DNA of 64,000 nt from Propionibacteriaceae bacterium (GCA_009782785.1 WRIJ01000006.1:62001-126000); one strand, 5' to 3'; numbered from the stretch's first letter, positions 36,136 through 46,065 are shown. Made by a program: numbers and translations. Notes: a model not told the origin generated them from the sequence alone.

Positions 36136-37407
36136 CTATGCACCAGAGTCGACTGCGAGCATAGCTTCGCTTGCAGGCTGTGCAGGTTGCTGGACACGGT
36201 CCAAATAGACTCGCGATTTGGCCACTTCAGACTCGAGCACGTTGATCGTTTGCGACATGTTATTCAGCGCTTGTGCCTTGAAGGTGTCAATGGAATCCAT
36301 GGTGGCATAGATGTTCTCGAAAGCCTTTTGGAGCTGAACCAGGCCGATTGATGAACTAGCAGCCTGTTCTTGGATGGTCGCTGATTGATCTTTCAGCATT
36401 TCTGAAGTCTTTTGGATCATCGAACTCGTGGTGGTGTTGAGGGCCGTGATTTGGTCAAGGACCAGCTTCTGGTTCGACAAGGCTTGGGAAACAATGACAG
36501 CAGTACGCAAGGCAGACACTGTGGTTGTTGACGCGCGGTCAACACCCTTGATGAGTTCAATGTTGTTCTTGACGATGATGTCAATACTGAGGTAGTTCTG
36601 AATGGACACAGCTAACTGGGTGAGAAGATCCTGATGCTTTTGGCGTACATAGAACAGGACATCTTCACTGAGGACTTTAGCTCGATCCGGATCAGTTGCA
36701 GTCAACTCATTGATTTGGGTTTCAACCTTCTCATCGAGACGTTCTGCAATATAGACGTACTGGTTGAGACGTCCCATGGTCTGCCAGAGGTTTTGTTTCT
36801 CAAGGCCTAAGGAGACATTGTCACGGGTGAGTTCATCTTGCCCAGAGCGCAAGGCATGGAGTATGGCATTGAGATGTTGTTCTGAGGACTGGTATTTGCG
36901 GAAGTAGTTGTCAATCTTTTTACCCATAGGGATAACACCGAGAAGCTTCTTTTTGAAGCCCTTGTCATTATGTGGGTCGAGGTCTTCGACAGTACGGCGG
37001 AGATCCATCAAAGTTTGCCCCACCGTGGAACCCTGGGAGAGTCCACCTTCTTTCATTGCCCTGACCGGGGTCGTCAACAAGCGGTTAGAGGTTTCGGCAG
37101 CTTTGCGAATATCCGTGTCACCCATGGCCCGTACTGCATCTGCTTGTGCAGAGAGTTCAGGAGACTTTGTTTCAGCCTTTTCGATTTGGGCCATGAAAGC
37201 GGCGACCTTCTCGTCAAGAATCGGAATTTGTTCAGCTTCCACCTGGGGGGCCATTGCCGGGGCTTGGGTAGCCACAACAACCTCCATGGGGGCTGGTGCT
37301 TCCAGAGAGAGAAGCGGAGCTTCCATTGCTAGGGCTGCGCCACCGGCGGCTTCAGCTGTGATATCGGATACCTCGGGTGTGGGCATTGTTGGTGTTGCGT
37401 CGGACAT
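36136..37407 (-). CDS. TelA-family toxic anion resistance protein
   Basis: 423 residues, strongly helical. The TelA signature region includes 'VRAMGDTDIRKAAETSNRLL', 'FKKKLLGVIPMGKKIDNYFRKY' and 'MGRLNQYVYIAERLDEKV'. Members are linked to tellurite and envelope-stress tolerance and to TerY-P triads; the molecular role is unsettled. The ATG at 37407 is preferred to 37419 because GGAGG lies between the two and is well spaced for the inner ATG. First gene of the minus-strand operon, with a promoter just upstream. Confidence 0.9.
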   Translation of the reverse strand: MSDATPTMPTPEVSDITAEAAGGAALAMEAPLLSLEAPAPMEVVVATQAPAMAPQVEAEQIPILDEKVAAFMAQIEKAETKSPELSAQADAVRAMGDTDIRKAAETSNRLLTTPVRAMKEGGLSQGSTVGQTLMDLRRTVEDLDPHNDKGFKKKLLGVIPMGKKIDNYFRKYQSSEQHLNAILHALRSGQDELTRDNVSLGLEKQNLWQTMGRLNQYVYIAERLDEKVETQINELTATDPDRAKVLSEDVLFYVRQKHQDLLTQLAVSIQNYLSIDIIVKNNIELIKGVDRASTTTVSALRTAVIVSQALSNQKLVLDQITALNTTTSSMIQKTSEMLKDQSATIQEQAASSSIGLVQLQKAFENIYATMDSIDTFKAQALNNMSQTINVLESEVAKSRVYLDRVQQPAQPASEAMLAVDSGA

Positions 37408-37432
37408 ATAAACCTCCATGAAAGATCGCAGG

Positions 37433-37461
37433 AGATAAATCTAGCGGATTTCTTACGCCAA
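37433..37461 (-). promoter_or_regulatory. Putative promoter of the telA signalling operon
   Basis: On the minus strand TTGGCG (37461-37456) and TTATCT (37438-37433) are 17 nt apart, placing a start near 37426 and a leader of about 19 nt that contains the GGAGG site of telA. Confidence 0.5.
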
Positions 37462-37507
37462 GGGGTAGCTGACTCTTCCTTACCGAGACAAAAGGTCCAC
37501 AATTCCC

Positions 37508-37536
37508 TTGAGAGGACGAGGATGTCAGTGGAATGT
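37508..37536 (+). promoter_or_regulatory. Putative promoter of adnA
   Basis: TTGAGA (37508-37513) and GAATGT (37531-37536) are 17 nt apart, 14 nt before the adnA ATG; no ribosome-binding site is visible. The -10 is weak. Confidence 0.35.
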
Positions 37537-37550
37537 GATGAGATGTTCTC

Positions 37551-40517
37551 ATGGCCATTTCCTATCGGTTAGTTCGCGAAACCCAAAGTCGTGACTACGA
37601 GCTGGTCGAAGGGCAACGCCAGATCGCCGAACATCGTGAAGGTGGGTTGATCGTCTTAGGCGGTACGCGTACGGGAAAAACTGTGGCACTCATCGAAGCA
37701 GGTATCTCTGGTTTACGCGAGCAGATTCCTCAGGTGTTGTTTCTCGTTGGATCTCGGCGTACGAGAATGAACCTTCAAGCCCGTGTGGGCAGTGCATGGC
37801 CTGAATTATCATCCAGGTTCATAGTTGACACCGTCCATCGCTGGTGTCTATCGGTGATGAAAACTTTTGGGCCTGCGGCCGAAGACCTTGACCTTCTCAG
37901 TGTTGGAGAACAAGAGGGACTCATCTCTTGGGTAGTGCGCAGTCAAGACTTGGCGGACTGGCCTGGAGAATTCCGTGAGATTGTTTCTACTCGGGGTTTT
38001 CTCACCGTACTGCGTGAAACACTTCTCGAATGCCAAAACATGGGGTTCACTCCAGGGTCCATCGCTGACCTTGCTCACGAACAAGACAACCCCCGGTTAC
38101 TGAGTTTCGCCCGTTTCTTTGAGAAGTACCACGACGCACTTGTCGCTCAAGGGAAACTCGATTATGGGGAATTAGTCAACCGAACTATTGAGCTCTTGCA
38201 CGACGAGCAGATCCGGGCCCAAGTCTGCCCACCAGGACTCATGGTGATGGTTGATGATTACGAGGACTTCGATTTTCCGCCAGAGATACTTCGGTGTTTC
38301 ACCACAGGTCACCACCCTATGATTGTCGCTACGAACCCGGATGTCCAAGTCAATGGTTTCCGTGGAGCACGCTTGCGTGGCGTGGCTGACCTTGTGTCAA
38401 TGATGAAAGACTCCGGTTTACCCACAAAAGTTGTCGCCCTGCATCAGGGATTCACCCAGGTTCGTGAAGTGGTGCAAGCCTGCCAGCCGATCCGGGATCT
38501 TATTGCCGTACCACCTCTGGGCGCGCCCGCTTTAACCACCTACCGCTTGAATGGTGCCCAACTCTCAGGAAAGGTGTCGAAATATCTCCTGCGTGATGCG
38601 GGGGCTCAAGGTGAGTTCATCGCTGGGTTGATACGTGAAGCACACAGTGTCAACCATGTTCGGTATGACGACATGGTAGTGATTGCTCGGACAAAAAATG
38701 AGGTTCATCGTCTGGCACGAAGCTGCGAATTAGTGGGGGTTCCAGTGCGGGTTTCTGATGAAGAAATGCAATTGAACACTGAAGGGTCCGTCTTGGAACT
38801 CTTGGGAGCTTTAAGTATCGCAGCGCGGTTAGGTGAGCCATCTGATCGCCGTTTGGAGGTCCATTCTTCTTCCCTGCGCTTAGGCGCTACGAGACTGGGT
38901 GAAGGATCACCAGACACCAGTGATATTGAGCAACTTCTGTGGACTCTCTGGTCAACGAGTGAAGAAAAAGAGCACTTCGAAAAGGCGTCCCAATTGGCAG
39001 ATTCTGCCTCCTTGAAAGCCCATCGCATCCTCGACTCTGTCCTTGCACTGTTTTCGTGGGCATCAATGTACGCACACCTACCGGTGGAGATAGCCGTTGA
39101 ATCACTGATTGACGCGGTCATGAGCGCTGATGTGCCAGAGAATCTTCCCCGACCTTTCTCAGGGAATATCCCTGCGGTACGTATCACTACTCCACATAGG
39201 GCAAAGGGAAGGTCATGGCCATTCGTCGTGGTTGCCTCACTCCTCGATGGCATGTGGCCCAGCAGAACACATAGTGGAGATATTCTCGGAATTCGTAGCG
39301 CTGTGGGAGGGAGTCTCAGTGAGCTCCAACGTCTCGATTCTGAGAGGAAACTCTTCTATGCTGCGTGCTGCGCATCCACCAAGGAACTGATTCTCACCAG
39401 CATCAACAGTGAGCATCACAGGCCTTCGGTGTTCTTTGACCAGGTCTTGGCACCAGTACGTCACCTATCATCCATGCCTGAAACGCTGGGCACCCCGGGA
39501 GAACTCATCGGGGTTCTTCGCAATGTTCTCGTTGATTCCGGTGCCCACCCTGGTCTACGCCATATGGCTGCTCGTCGACTCGCTGAGATGAGCCATCACG
39601 ACGTATTCCACGGCGCTGATCCGGCACAGTGGTGGAAGGGTGTGAGCCTGGTGAGCGGGGAACCACCTCAACAGGCACCCGTGGTGGTGTCAGCTTCCTC
39701 CTTGGAGACTCTCTTTGAATGCCCGCGTCGATGGTACGTTACCCAGCGCCTTGGTGCTCGTCGTCCTGTGGTGTCGCTCACCATGGGTAGCCTGATTCAC
39801 GACCTCCTGCAGGAAACCTCATGGACACATCAACAGCGCTTGGACGCACTCCATGATCGCTGGGGTGAACTTGATCATCTCGCCCCCTGGCAGGATGCCC
39901 ATCATCGTGAGGCTGCCCAGCGTATCCTTGAGCGCTATGACCTTTGGGCGGCCAGAAATTCCCGTACAGTCCTCGCTACAGAGGTTTCGGTGGAGTTGGT
40001 CCAAGAGTCGAGCCCACTGGTAGTGAAGGGAAGAATTGACCGTGTCGACGTTGATGAGGCAGGTCAACTCTGGGTCATTGACTATAAAACAGGCAGTACG
40101 TTTTCCCGCTACACTGCCAAGAAGGCTGCATCAAATATTCAACTGGGGGTCTACCAGTTGGCGCTCGAAGCTGGGGGAATTCCTGGACTTGTTCAACCAG
40201 GGCACACACGAGGAGGAGCAGAGCTCATTGGCCTCGGGTGTGATGAATCATCGTCGTCTAGTATGCCGAAGATACTGGGTCAAGCTCCTTTATCAACGAC
40301 ACCACACCTGAGTGAAGAAATATCGCCGGGTGTATTGAAAGCGGGGCTTGTCGATGTTGGTGATCAATACCAGCACCGTACGTGGGTTGATCACCGTCTC
40401 ACCATCGTGCAATCCATCATTTCTTCAGGCCAATATCATGCACTGGGTGGTCACCACTGTCTCTTCTGCCCGGTCAAGAACGGATGCCCAACAACTCTCG
40501 GAGGTGGTTTGCCGTGA
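37551..40517 (+). CDS. adnA: AdnA-like helicase-nuclease subunit
   Basis: 988 residues. A UvrD-like motor with Walker A 'GGTRTGKT' (37-44) and a divergent Walker B region 'VMVDDYEDFDF', then a RecB-type nuclease with 'GRIDRVDVDEAGQLWVIDYKTG' features (D and DYK). Cysteines in 'FECPRRW' and the late 'CLFCPVKNGC' fit the 4-Cys iron-sulphur staple of AddB/AdnA nucleases. With AdnB it should resect double-strand breaks. It overlaps adnB by 4 nt and is divergent from the telA operon. Confidence 0.88.
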   Translation: MAISYRLVRETQSRDYELVEGQRQIAEHREGGLIVLGGTRTGKTVALIEAGISGLREQIPQVLFLVGSRRTRMNLQARVGSAWPELSSRFIVDTVHRWCLSVMKTFGPAAEDLDLLSVGEQEGLISWVVRSQDLADWPGEFREIVSTRGFLTVLRETLLECQNMGFTPGSIADLAHEQDNPRLLSFARFFEKYHDALVAQGKLDYGELVNRTIELLHDEQIRAQVCPPGLMVMVDDYEDFDFPPEILRCFTTGHHPMIVATNPDVQVNGFRGARLRGVADLVSMMKDSGLPTKVVALHQGFTQVREVVQACQPIRDLIAVPPLGAPALTTYRLNGAQLSGKVSKYLLRDAGAQGEFIAGLIREAHSVNHVRYDDMVVIARTKNEVHRLARSCELVGVPVRVSDEEMQLNTEGSVLELLGALSIAARLGEPSDRRLEVHSSSLRLGATRLGEGSPDTSDIEQLLWTLWSTSEEKEHFEKASQLADSASLKAHRILDSVLALFSWASMYAHLPVEIAVESLIDAVMSADVPENLPRPFSGNIPAVRITTPHRAKGRSWPFVVVASLLDGMWPSRTHSGDILGIRSAVGGSLSELQRLDSERKLFYAACCASTKELILTSINSEHHRPSVFFDQVLAPVRHLSSMPETLGTPGELIGVLRNVLVDSGAHPGLRHMAARRLAEMSHHDVFHGADPAQWWKGVSLVSGEPPQQAPVVVSASSLETLFECPRRWYVTQRLGARRPVVSLTMGSLIHDLLQETSWTHQQRLDALHDRWGELDHLAPWQDAHHREAAQRILERYDLWAARNSRTVLATEVSVELVQESSPLVVKGRIDRVDVDEAGQLWVIDYKTGSTFSRYTAKKAASNIQLGVYQLALEAGGIPGLVQPGHTRGGAELIGLGCDESSSSSMPKILGQAPLSTTPHLSEEISPGVLKAGLVDVGDQYQHRTWVDHRLTIVQSIISSGQYHALGGHHCLFCPVKNGCPTTLGGGLP

Positions 40518-43500
40518 CGGCGTTCACCGATCCTGCCCAGTTGGTCGATGTGATGGGGATACCTTTCAGTGACGAGCAACTAGAAGCCATCACTGCTGAC
40601 CTGGGGCCTCAAGTCATTATTGCTGGTGCTGGCACAGGGAAAACCACCGTCATGGCTGCACGTGTCGTATGGCTTGTGGGAACATCACAGGTTGACCCGC
40701 ACCATATTGTAGGACTCACCTTCACCAACAAGGCGGCAGGAGAATTGAGTCTTCGAATAACGAAAGCCTTGGAGCGCCTTGATAGCGGTGGAGAAGGCCA
40801 GCGCCCAACAGTGGCCACCTATGACTCGTTCGCAGCTAGTGTCATGTCAGAGTTTGGTTCATGGTTGGGGATTGGTCCATCATCAAGGATCATCACCAAG
40901 GCAGAGGCCGCCATGCTAGCTGAAGAGGTTCTTGTCACCACTGATCATCTCACTAGCAGGCTAGCGCAGGCTTCCTGGGGGAATATCGTAGAAGCCATTG
41001 TTGATGGTGAGGCAAATATCCAAGCCCATCTTGTCAGTGACCAAAGGATTCTCGATCATGGGCAACAACTCCTGGCAGACCTGAGTCATGCACCACGCAA
41101 TCGCCAAGGCAATGTGTTCCCCGAGATACGTGCAGCAATTGAGATTGCTCAAGAGCGAATCGAGCTTCTCCATCTCTGTCAACGATTTCGGCAATTGAAG
41201 CGTGAACGCCATGTTATGGAGTTTGCTGACCAGATGGCTCAAGCAGTGGAAGTGGTGGAATCATTTCCACTCATTGGAGAGATATTGCGTGATCGCTATC
41301 AGGTGGTTGTTGTGGACGAATATCAAGACACTTCACCCGCCCAAATTGCTTTGTTGTCTGGACTGTACGGGGCTAGTGCGGGTCGAGAGAATTATCCCAT
41401 CACAGCTGTGGGTGACCCCCTGCAAGCTATCTATACCTGGCGAGCCGCTGCTGCAGATTCCATTTATTCCTTTCCGGAGGTGTTCCGCAGGGAAACCCCG
41501 ATGTGCCACACTCTCACCATTAATCGTCGCAGCGGTGAGGAGATTCTTCACGTGGCTAATGCGATCTCTACGAAACTGCGAGAAGATCCTCTCCTTGCTG
41601 CCCAAGCGCCCCCCCTGTTGAGAACCGATGGTGGTGACAAGAGCGCTGAGGTTGAACTCTACGAGTTTCCCGCCTGGGACGATGAGTTGGATTGGCTAGT
41701 GAGCGCCATCGATCAATCACATACCCAAGACCAGCAGGACTATGATCAGATCGCCGTCTTGGTGCGGCAGCGCAAACACATCCCGGCCATAGTCGCGGCA
41801 TGTTCTCGTGCAGGGATACCGGTCAGTTCCCCGCGAGTCAGTACACTGGTCGGCGTTGAACCCATTTCCCATGTTCTTGCCATGATGGAACTGTTGGTTG
41901 ACGAAGACGATCATCGGTGTGCGGTGGAGATTCTTGCTGGTTCCCGCTTCGGGGTGGATGAGGTTGATCTCGAGTTGCTCTATCACCGTACTCGGTCCTC
42001 CCCAACCAGCTCACAGGGGCGTACGGTGACTGAGGTGCTCAAAGATCCAGGCCTTGGGTATAGCGACCATGGGAGACATGCGTATCAGCGTCTGGGAGCG
42101 GACCTTGAGCTTTTGTCCCATCACAGCGGTGGTGTGCTCGATCATGTCCTGTGGATCATAGAGACTATAGGTCTCGATCAAGAGATGCGCAGCTCTTTCA
42201 AGGACTCCTATGGCTACTATCAGCAATTCCTTTCACTGGTCGCAGATTTCTCTGTGAACTATCCCTCGGCAAAACTAGGTGGCTTATTAGCCTATCTTCA
42301 CAGTGAAGATCGCTATTCAACCTCCACACTGTCCTCTCCAGGGGAGGGTCATGAGGCGGTTCATGTCATGACAATCCATCAAGCCAAAGGTCTGGAATGG
42401 AATCATGTCTATCTCCCTGCCATGGTGAGTGGGGTATTCCCCTATGACCGCGTTCGGGATAATCCCCTCACCACGGCTTCAGCATTACCGAGTATCCTGC
42501 GCTGCGATGCGAACGCCGTACCTCAACTGACAGAGGTGACGAAACCGGGGCTGGTCACCTATCGAGATGCCTTAAAAGAGTCACTACTTCTCAGCGAAGA
42601 TCGACTCGCCTATGTGGGTATCACTCGCGCTCGGACGAAGGTCGTTTTGAGTGGCCATCACAGGTACCCGGGCCTGGTCAACCCTCGGCAGAGATCCCCG
42701 TATATGGACATCATTGAAGCGACTCTCCCCATTGCGATCACACAGATGGGGGAGCAGGACGCCCCAAGTGATCCTGCACACCTGGAAGCCTATCCTTGGC
42801 GCGTACCGGGCCACATTGATTGGCATGAAGCCGCTCGAGCGATCCATCAGATCCAGATCAATGAGCAAGACACTAATACCAACTGGGGTGAGAGTGTACT
42901 ACCTGGGGAAGCTCTCCAAGAATTAGCGAGGTGGGATGAGGCGATCGATCGAATGATCACCCAATCACAGTGTGATCTCAGCATTGATGTACGCCTGCCT
43001 GCTCCCTTGTCAGCATCACAATTGGTGAGGTTGGAGCAAGACCCTGACCAGTTCCTTGCCGAACTAGTACGACCCATGCCGCAAGCCCCTTCCCGGCAAA
43101 CTCGAACTGGTTCCACCTTCCATGACTGGGTGGAGCAGTATTATCGCGCAGCTGGTCATGGGGGAGGAGCCACGATCACAGATGAACCGAGCATTGAAGA
43201 TTTGTGCCGCAAGTTCCGTAGCTCCGTTTTTGCCCAGGCGCGGCCTCAGGCACTTGAAGAGGCTATCATCACCACCATTGCTGGGCATGCAATTTCGGGG
43301 AGAATCGATGCTGTCTTTGATCTTGAGGACAATCCCCAACTGTGCGCTGAGAAACTCATCCCTCCCGGAAAGAAGATACTCATCATCGACTGGAAGACTG
43401 GATCTGCACGCGCCGACGAGCGACAATTGGCGATTTATTCGCGGGCAATAGCCCAAGTACGTGAGGTGGATCCCCAAGATATTATTGCCGGTTTTTATTA

Positions 43501-43582
43501 TGTCAAGGATTCCCGATTGGCCATCGTACCGCCAGATGATTCCTCACTCGATGGGTTGCTCACCAGTGTTGAACTGGTGTAA
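40514..43582 (+). CDS. adnB: AdnB-like helicase-nuclease subunit
   Basis: 1022 residues. A complete superfamily 1 helicase: Walker A 'IAGAGTGKTTVMAAR', 'GLTFTNKAAGEL', Walker B 'VVVDEYQDTSPAQ', 'AVGDPLQAIYTWRAA' and 'MTIHQAKGLEWNHVYLPAM'. The C-terminal nuclease domain has 'GRIDAVFDLED' and 'IIDWKTGSARADERQLAIY'. AdnB is the lead motor in the mycobacterial AdnAB complex. GTG at 40514 was chosen because it overlaps the adnA stop. Confidence 0.9.
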   Translation: MTAFTDPAQLVDVMGIPFSDEQLEAITADLGPQVIIAGAGTGKTTVMAARVVWLVGTSQVDPHHIVGLTFTNKAAGELSLRITKALERLDSGGEGQRPTVATYDSFAASVMSEFGSWLGIGPSSRIITKAEAAMLAEEVLVTTDHLTSRLAQASWGNIVEAIVDGEANIQAHLVSDQRILDHGQQLLADLSHAPRNRQGNVFPEIRAAIEIAQERIELLHLCQRFRQLKRERHVMEFADQMAQAVEVVESFPLIGEILRDRYQVVVVDEYQDTSPAQIALLSGLYGASAGRENYPITAVGDPLQAIYTWRAAAADSIYSFPEVFRRETPMCHTLTINRRSGEEILHVANAISTKLREDPLLAAQAPPLLRTDGGDKSAEVELYEFPAWDDELDWLVSAIDQSHTQDQQDYDQIAVLVRQRKHIPAIVAACSRAGIPVSSPRVSTLVGVEPISHVLAMMELLVDEDDHRCAVEILAGSRFGVDEVDLELLYHRTRSSPTSSQGRTVTEVLKDPGLGYSDHGRHAYQRLGADLELLSHHSGGVLDHVLWIIETIGLDQEMRSSFKDSYGYYQQFLSLVADFSVNYPSAKLGGLLAYLHSEDRYSTSTLSSPGEGHEAVHVMTIHQAKGLEWNHVYLPAMVSGVFPYDRVRDNPLTTASALPSILRCDANAVPQLTEVTKPGLVTYRDALKESLLLSEDRLAYVGITRARTKVVLSGHHRYPGLVNPRQRSPYMDIIEATLPIAITQMGEQDAPSDPAHLEAYPWRVPGHIDWHEAARAIHQIQINEQDTNTNWGESVLPGEALQELARWDEAIDRMITQSQCDLSIDVRLPAPLSASQLVRLEQDPDQFLAELVRPMPQAPSRQTRTGSTFHDWVEQYYRAAGHGGGATITDEPSIEDLCRKFRSSVFAQARPQALEEAIITTIAGHAISGRIDAVFDLEDNPQLCAEKLIPPGKKILIIDWKTGSARADERQLAIYSRAIAQVREVDPQDIIAGFYYVKDSRLAIVPPDDSSLDGLLTSVELV

Positions 43583-43655
43583 TTCTTCGATCAACACCTT
43601 GCGACACCACTCGCTTGGACTAGACAAATGGTGCTAAGTAGGAAAACATACCACC

Positions 43656-44078
43656 ATGAAGAAAATATCTATTGCGTTTGTATCTGTATTGATTCTTGGT
43701 GTTCTCGGAGCCTGTGGTGGCGGTAACGATGATCCAGCGACCGGTGATGGCCCAACACCCAACCTGCCCTATATCTACATCGCTCCTGAGGTTGCCAAAG
43801 ACTTGATGGAAAACTCCACCTCCCACACCATGGTGGATGTTCGCAGCGCAGAGGAATATGCAACCGAGAGAATTGAAGGAGCGGTGCTGATTCCTCACAA
43901 TGAAATTGCCCAGCGAGCGGCAGCAGAACTTCCCGACAAGGACGCAGTGATCATTGTCTACTGTGTCTCAGGAATCAGAGCGAGCCAAGCTGCACAGATC
44001 CTTGTGGACCAGGGGTACACCCAGGTCTACAACATGGGTGGCATGAGCAGCTGGCCCTATGGCACTGTGAGCGACTAG
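43656..44078 (+). CDS. Rhodanese-domain lipoprotein
   Basis: 140 residues. A lipoprotein signal peptide (MKKISIAFVSVLILGVLGAC, lipid Cys at 20) leads to a rhodanese domain with 'VDVRSAEEYATERIEGAVLI', the active-site loop 'VYCVSGIRAS' (catalytic Cys) and 'GYTQVYNMGGMSSW'. It should act outside the membrane in sulphur transfer or thiol chemistry. Stand-alone gene; no partner nearby. Confidence 0.9.
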   Translation: MKKISIAFVSVLILGVLGACGGGNDDPATGDGPTPNLPYIYIAPEVAKDLMENSTSHTMVDVRSAEEYATERIEGAVLIPHNEIAQRAAAELPDKDAVIIVYCVSGIRASQAAQILVDQGYTQVYNMGGMSSWPYGTVSD

Positions 44079-44106
44079 AGTCCGTGACTGCCATCAACCA
44101 TGCCGG

Positions 44107-44136
44107 TTGACGGTGGTTCAACCAGTTCAATAGACT
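44107..44136 (+). promoter_or_regulatory. Promoter of tRNA-Gly
   Basis: TTGACG (44107-44112) and TAGACT (44131-44136), 18 nt apart, about 30 nt before the mature tRNA. Between them and the tRNA lies a perfect hairpin: GGTTGTGG-ACAT-CCACAACC at 44142-44161. Confidence 0.65.
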
Positions 44137-44165
44137 GGAAAGGTTGTGGACATCCACAACCCCCA

Positions 44166-44236
44166 GCGAATGTAGCTCAATGGTAGAGCCCCAGCCTTCC
44201 AAGCTGGTCATGCGGGTTCGATTCCCGTCATTCGCT
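44166..44236 (+). tRNA. tRNA-Gly (anticodon TCC)
   Basis: The acceptor stem GCGAATG pairs with CATTCGC (44229-44235), with discriminator T and no encoded CCA. The anticodon stem CCAGC/GCTGG encloses loop CTTCCAA with anticodon TCC at 44198-44200, reading GGA glycine codons. The T arm contains GGTTCGATTCC. CTCTTTTC follows. Confidence 0.95.
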
Positions 44237-44244
44237 CTTTTCGT

Positions 44245-45138
44245 TCACACCACCACAAAGGTGATGAGAACCTCAGTAGGCAGCCCAGTGTTGTTCGCCT
44301 GAGAGGTCCATCCGCTCAAAGTCTTGGTTGATGCCTTCCACTGATAGGAACCCACCATGACTTCACTCACTCCTGTTTCACTAGCCCAACTCTGGGCAAA
44401 GGCACCGACCGACCAGGCGATTTCGGGTGAGGATGCTGAGACCTTCACCTCGGCAGGTTTATCACCTTGGGCCGGTGTATACACCACCATGGCGGTGGCT
44501 CCATATGCACGCGCTAGCGAAGAAACAAGTTTGTCAGGATCGCTTCCTTCGTACTGCGAAATAACACAACTCCACGACGCAGGTGTTTGCCCCGACAGCG
44601 AGGAGGCAAGGATCCGGGCTGTGGAAACATGCTGATCGTAGGCATCAGGGAATCCGCTTCGTTGAACTTCCTGAGCAACCTCACCAATGTCCGAATTCTC
44701 CCAACCAGGAACCTTCACCATGACGTCAAAGAACTTGCCCGAAGAATAGTACGGATCCATGATTTGATCGACGCTACCCCATCCTTGGGAGGGTCGTTGT
44801 TGGAAGATGCCGAGAGAATCTCGATCACCATAGTCGAGGTTACGTATCCCAGATTCTTGGAAAGCAGTCGTCAGCCCAATGGATACAGCTCGAGGAGCAA
44901 GTCCACGCTGGGCTGCCACACCAGCAATGATGGAGGCATTGCGGGACTGTTCCAGATCAAGAACTGCCGTCGTACCATCGATTGTGGTTTCACAATGAGC
45001 AGCAGGTGGGGGAGGATCTGGTTCTGCCCACAGGTTTGATGCCCAGGTGAAGAGCAACCAGAACCCGGCAATGACACCCAGTACACTCAAACCGATGCCG
45101 ATCCCGATGAGAATAGTGCGGAGGTTAGTATTTTTCAT
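44245..45138 (-). CDS. Membrane-anchored lysozyme-like protein
   Basis: 297 residues. One N-terminal membrane helix (about 8-32), then Pro-rich linker and an extracellular domain. 'AFQESGIRNLDYGDRDSLGIFQQRPSQGWG' is typical of a widespread actinobacterial lysozyme/transglycosylase-like fold, with Glu in 'QESG' as likely acid catalyst. True activity on peptidoglycan is not proven for the group. Start: ATG at 45138, or TTG at 45144 overlapping the dapD stop. Placed directly behind dapD. Confidence 0.65.
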   Translation of the reverse strand: MKNTNLRTILIGIGIGLSVLGVIAGFWLLFTWASNLWAEPDPPPPAAHCETTIDGTTAVLDLEQSRNASIIAGVAAQRGLAPRAVSIGLTTAFQESGIRNLDYGDRDSLGIFQQRPSQGWGSVDQIMDPYYSSGKFFDVMVKVPGWENSDIGEVAQEVQRSGFPDAYDQHVSTARILASSLSGQTPASWSCVISQYEGSDPDKLVSSLARAYGATAMVVYTPAQGDKPAEVKVSASSPEIAWSVGAFAQSWASETGVSEVMVGSYQWKASTKTLSGWTSQANNTGLPTEVLITFVVV

Positions 45139-45140
45139 TG

Positions 45141-46058
45141 TCAATTCCGATGCAGTTCTTCGTTGAGGCTAACAGTACGCTCACCTCGGGGGAGTGCTTT
45201 CACTTCGCCGGTCAAAGAATCACGTAAATAGAGCCATCCCGATTGCCCACTGAGGTCCAGAGCTTTTGTTATTGAGCCATCAGGAAGTTTTACCTTCGTT
45301 CCTGCAGTGAGATAGAGCCCAGCCTCGACAATACAGTCATCACCGAGGGAGATCCCAAGCCCACATTGTGCCCCCAACAGGCAGCGCTCGCCAATGGTCA
45401 CCATCTGGGATCCTCCACCTGACAGGGTTCCCATGATGGAGGCTCCTCCACCAACATCGGTGCCATCCCCGACGATGACACCAGCAGAGACACGGCCTTC
45501 GATCATGGATGTACCCAAGGTGCCAGCATTGAAATTGACGAAACCCTCATGCATGATGGTTGTTCCTTCAGCCAAATAGGCACCCAGGCGTACTCGATCA
45601 GCGTCACCGATACGCACACCGCTAGGGACAACATAGTCGACCATGCGTGGGAACTTGTCCACACTGAACACTGTCAGGTGGCCAGTACCGCGTACGTGAG
45701 CTCGTACCTCCTCAAAACCTTGCACAGCGCAGGGTCCAGCGGAGGTCCACACAACGTTCGGCAGTACGGTAAAGATTCCCTCCACATTGATGGTACGTGG
45801 TTGGCACAATCGATGGGAGAGCAGGTGAAGCCTCAGATAAGCATCCACGACCGATGTCGGTGGTTGGTCAAGATCAATGGTGACCTGCGCTACCTCGTGA
45901 TGTACCCCGATCAGTTTCTGGAGGGGACTCACTGGCCCCACAGGTGGGGGTTCTTGGGCACTGACACCTAACTGGGGGGAAGGAAACCAGCAGTCGAGGA
46001 TGCCAGCACTCCTGTGAACAGTGGCCACACCCATCCCGGAAGCTTGTCGAGAATTCAT
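45141..46058 (-). CDS. dapD: 2,3,4,5-tetrahydropyridine-2,6-dicarboxylate N-succinyltransferase
   Basis: 305 residues. Acyl-CoA dependent succinylation step of the lysine/diaminopimelate pathway. Left-handed beta-helix hexapeptide repeats at about 150-260 ([20 protein letters not shown]..., '[16 protein letters not shown]', '[14 protein letters not shown]'). This matches the long actinobacterial DapD type. The ATG at 46058 is favoured over GTG at 46064 because a -10-like TAGGCT lies 7 nt upstream. Divergent from dapE. Confidence 0.93.
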   Translation of the reverse strand: MNSRQASGMGVATVHRSAGILDCWFPSPQLGVSAQEPPPVGPVSPLQKLIGVHHEVAQVTIDLDQPPTSVVDAYLRLHLLSHRLCQPRTINVEGIFTVLPNVVWTSAGPCAVQGFEEVRAHVRGTGHLTVFSVDKFPRMVDYVVPSGVRIGDADRVRLGAYLAEGTTIMHEGFVNFNAGTLGTSMIEGRVSAGVIVGDGTDVGGGASIMGTLSGGGSQMVTIGERCLLGAQCGLGISLGDDCIVEAGLYLTAGTKVKLPDGSITKALDLSGQSGWLYLRDSLTGEVKALPRGERTVSLNEELHRN

Positions 46059-46065
46059 GCCCACT

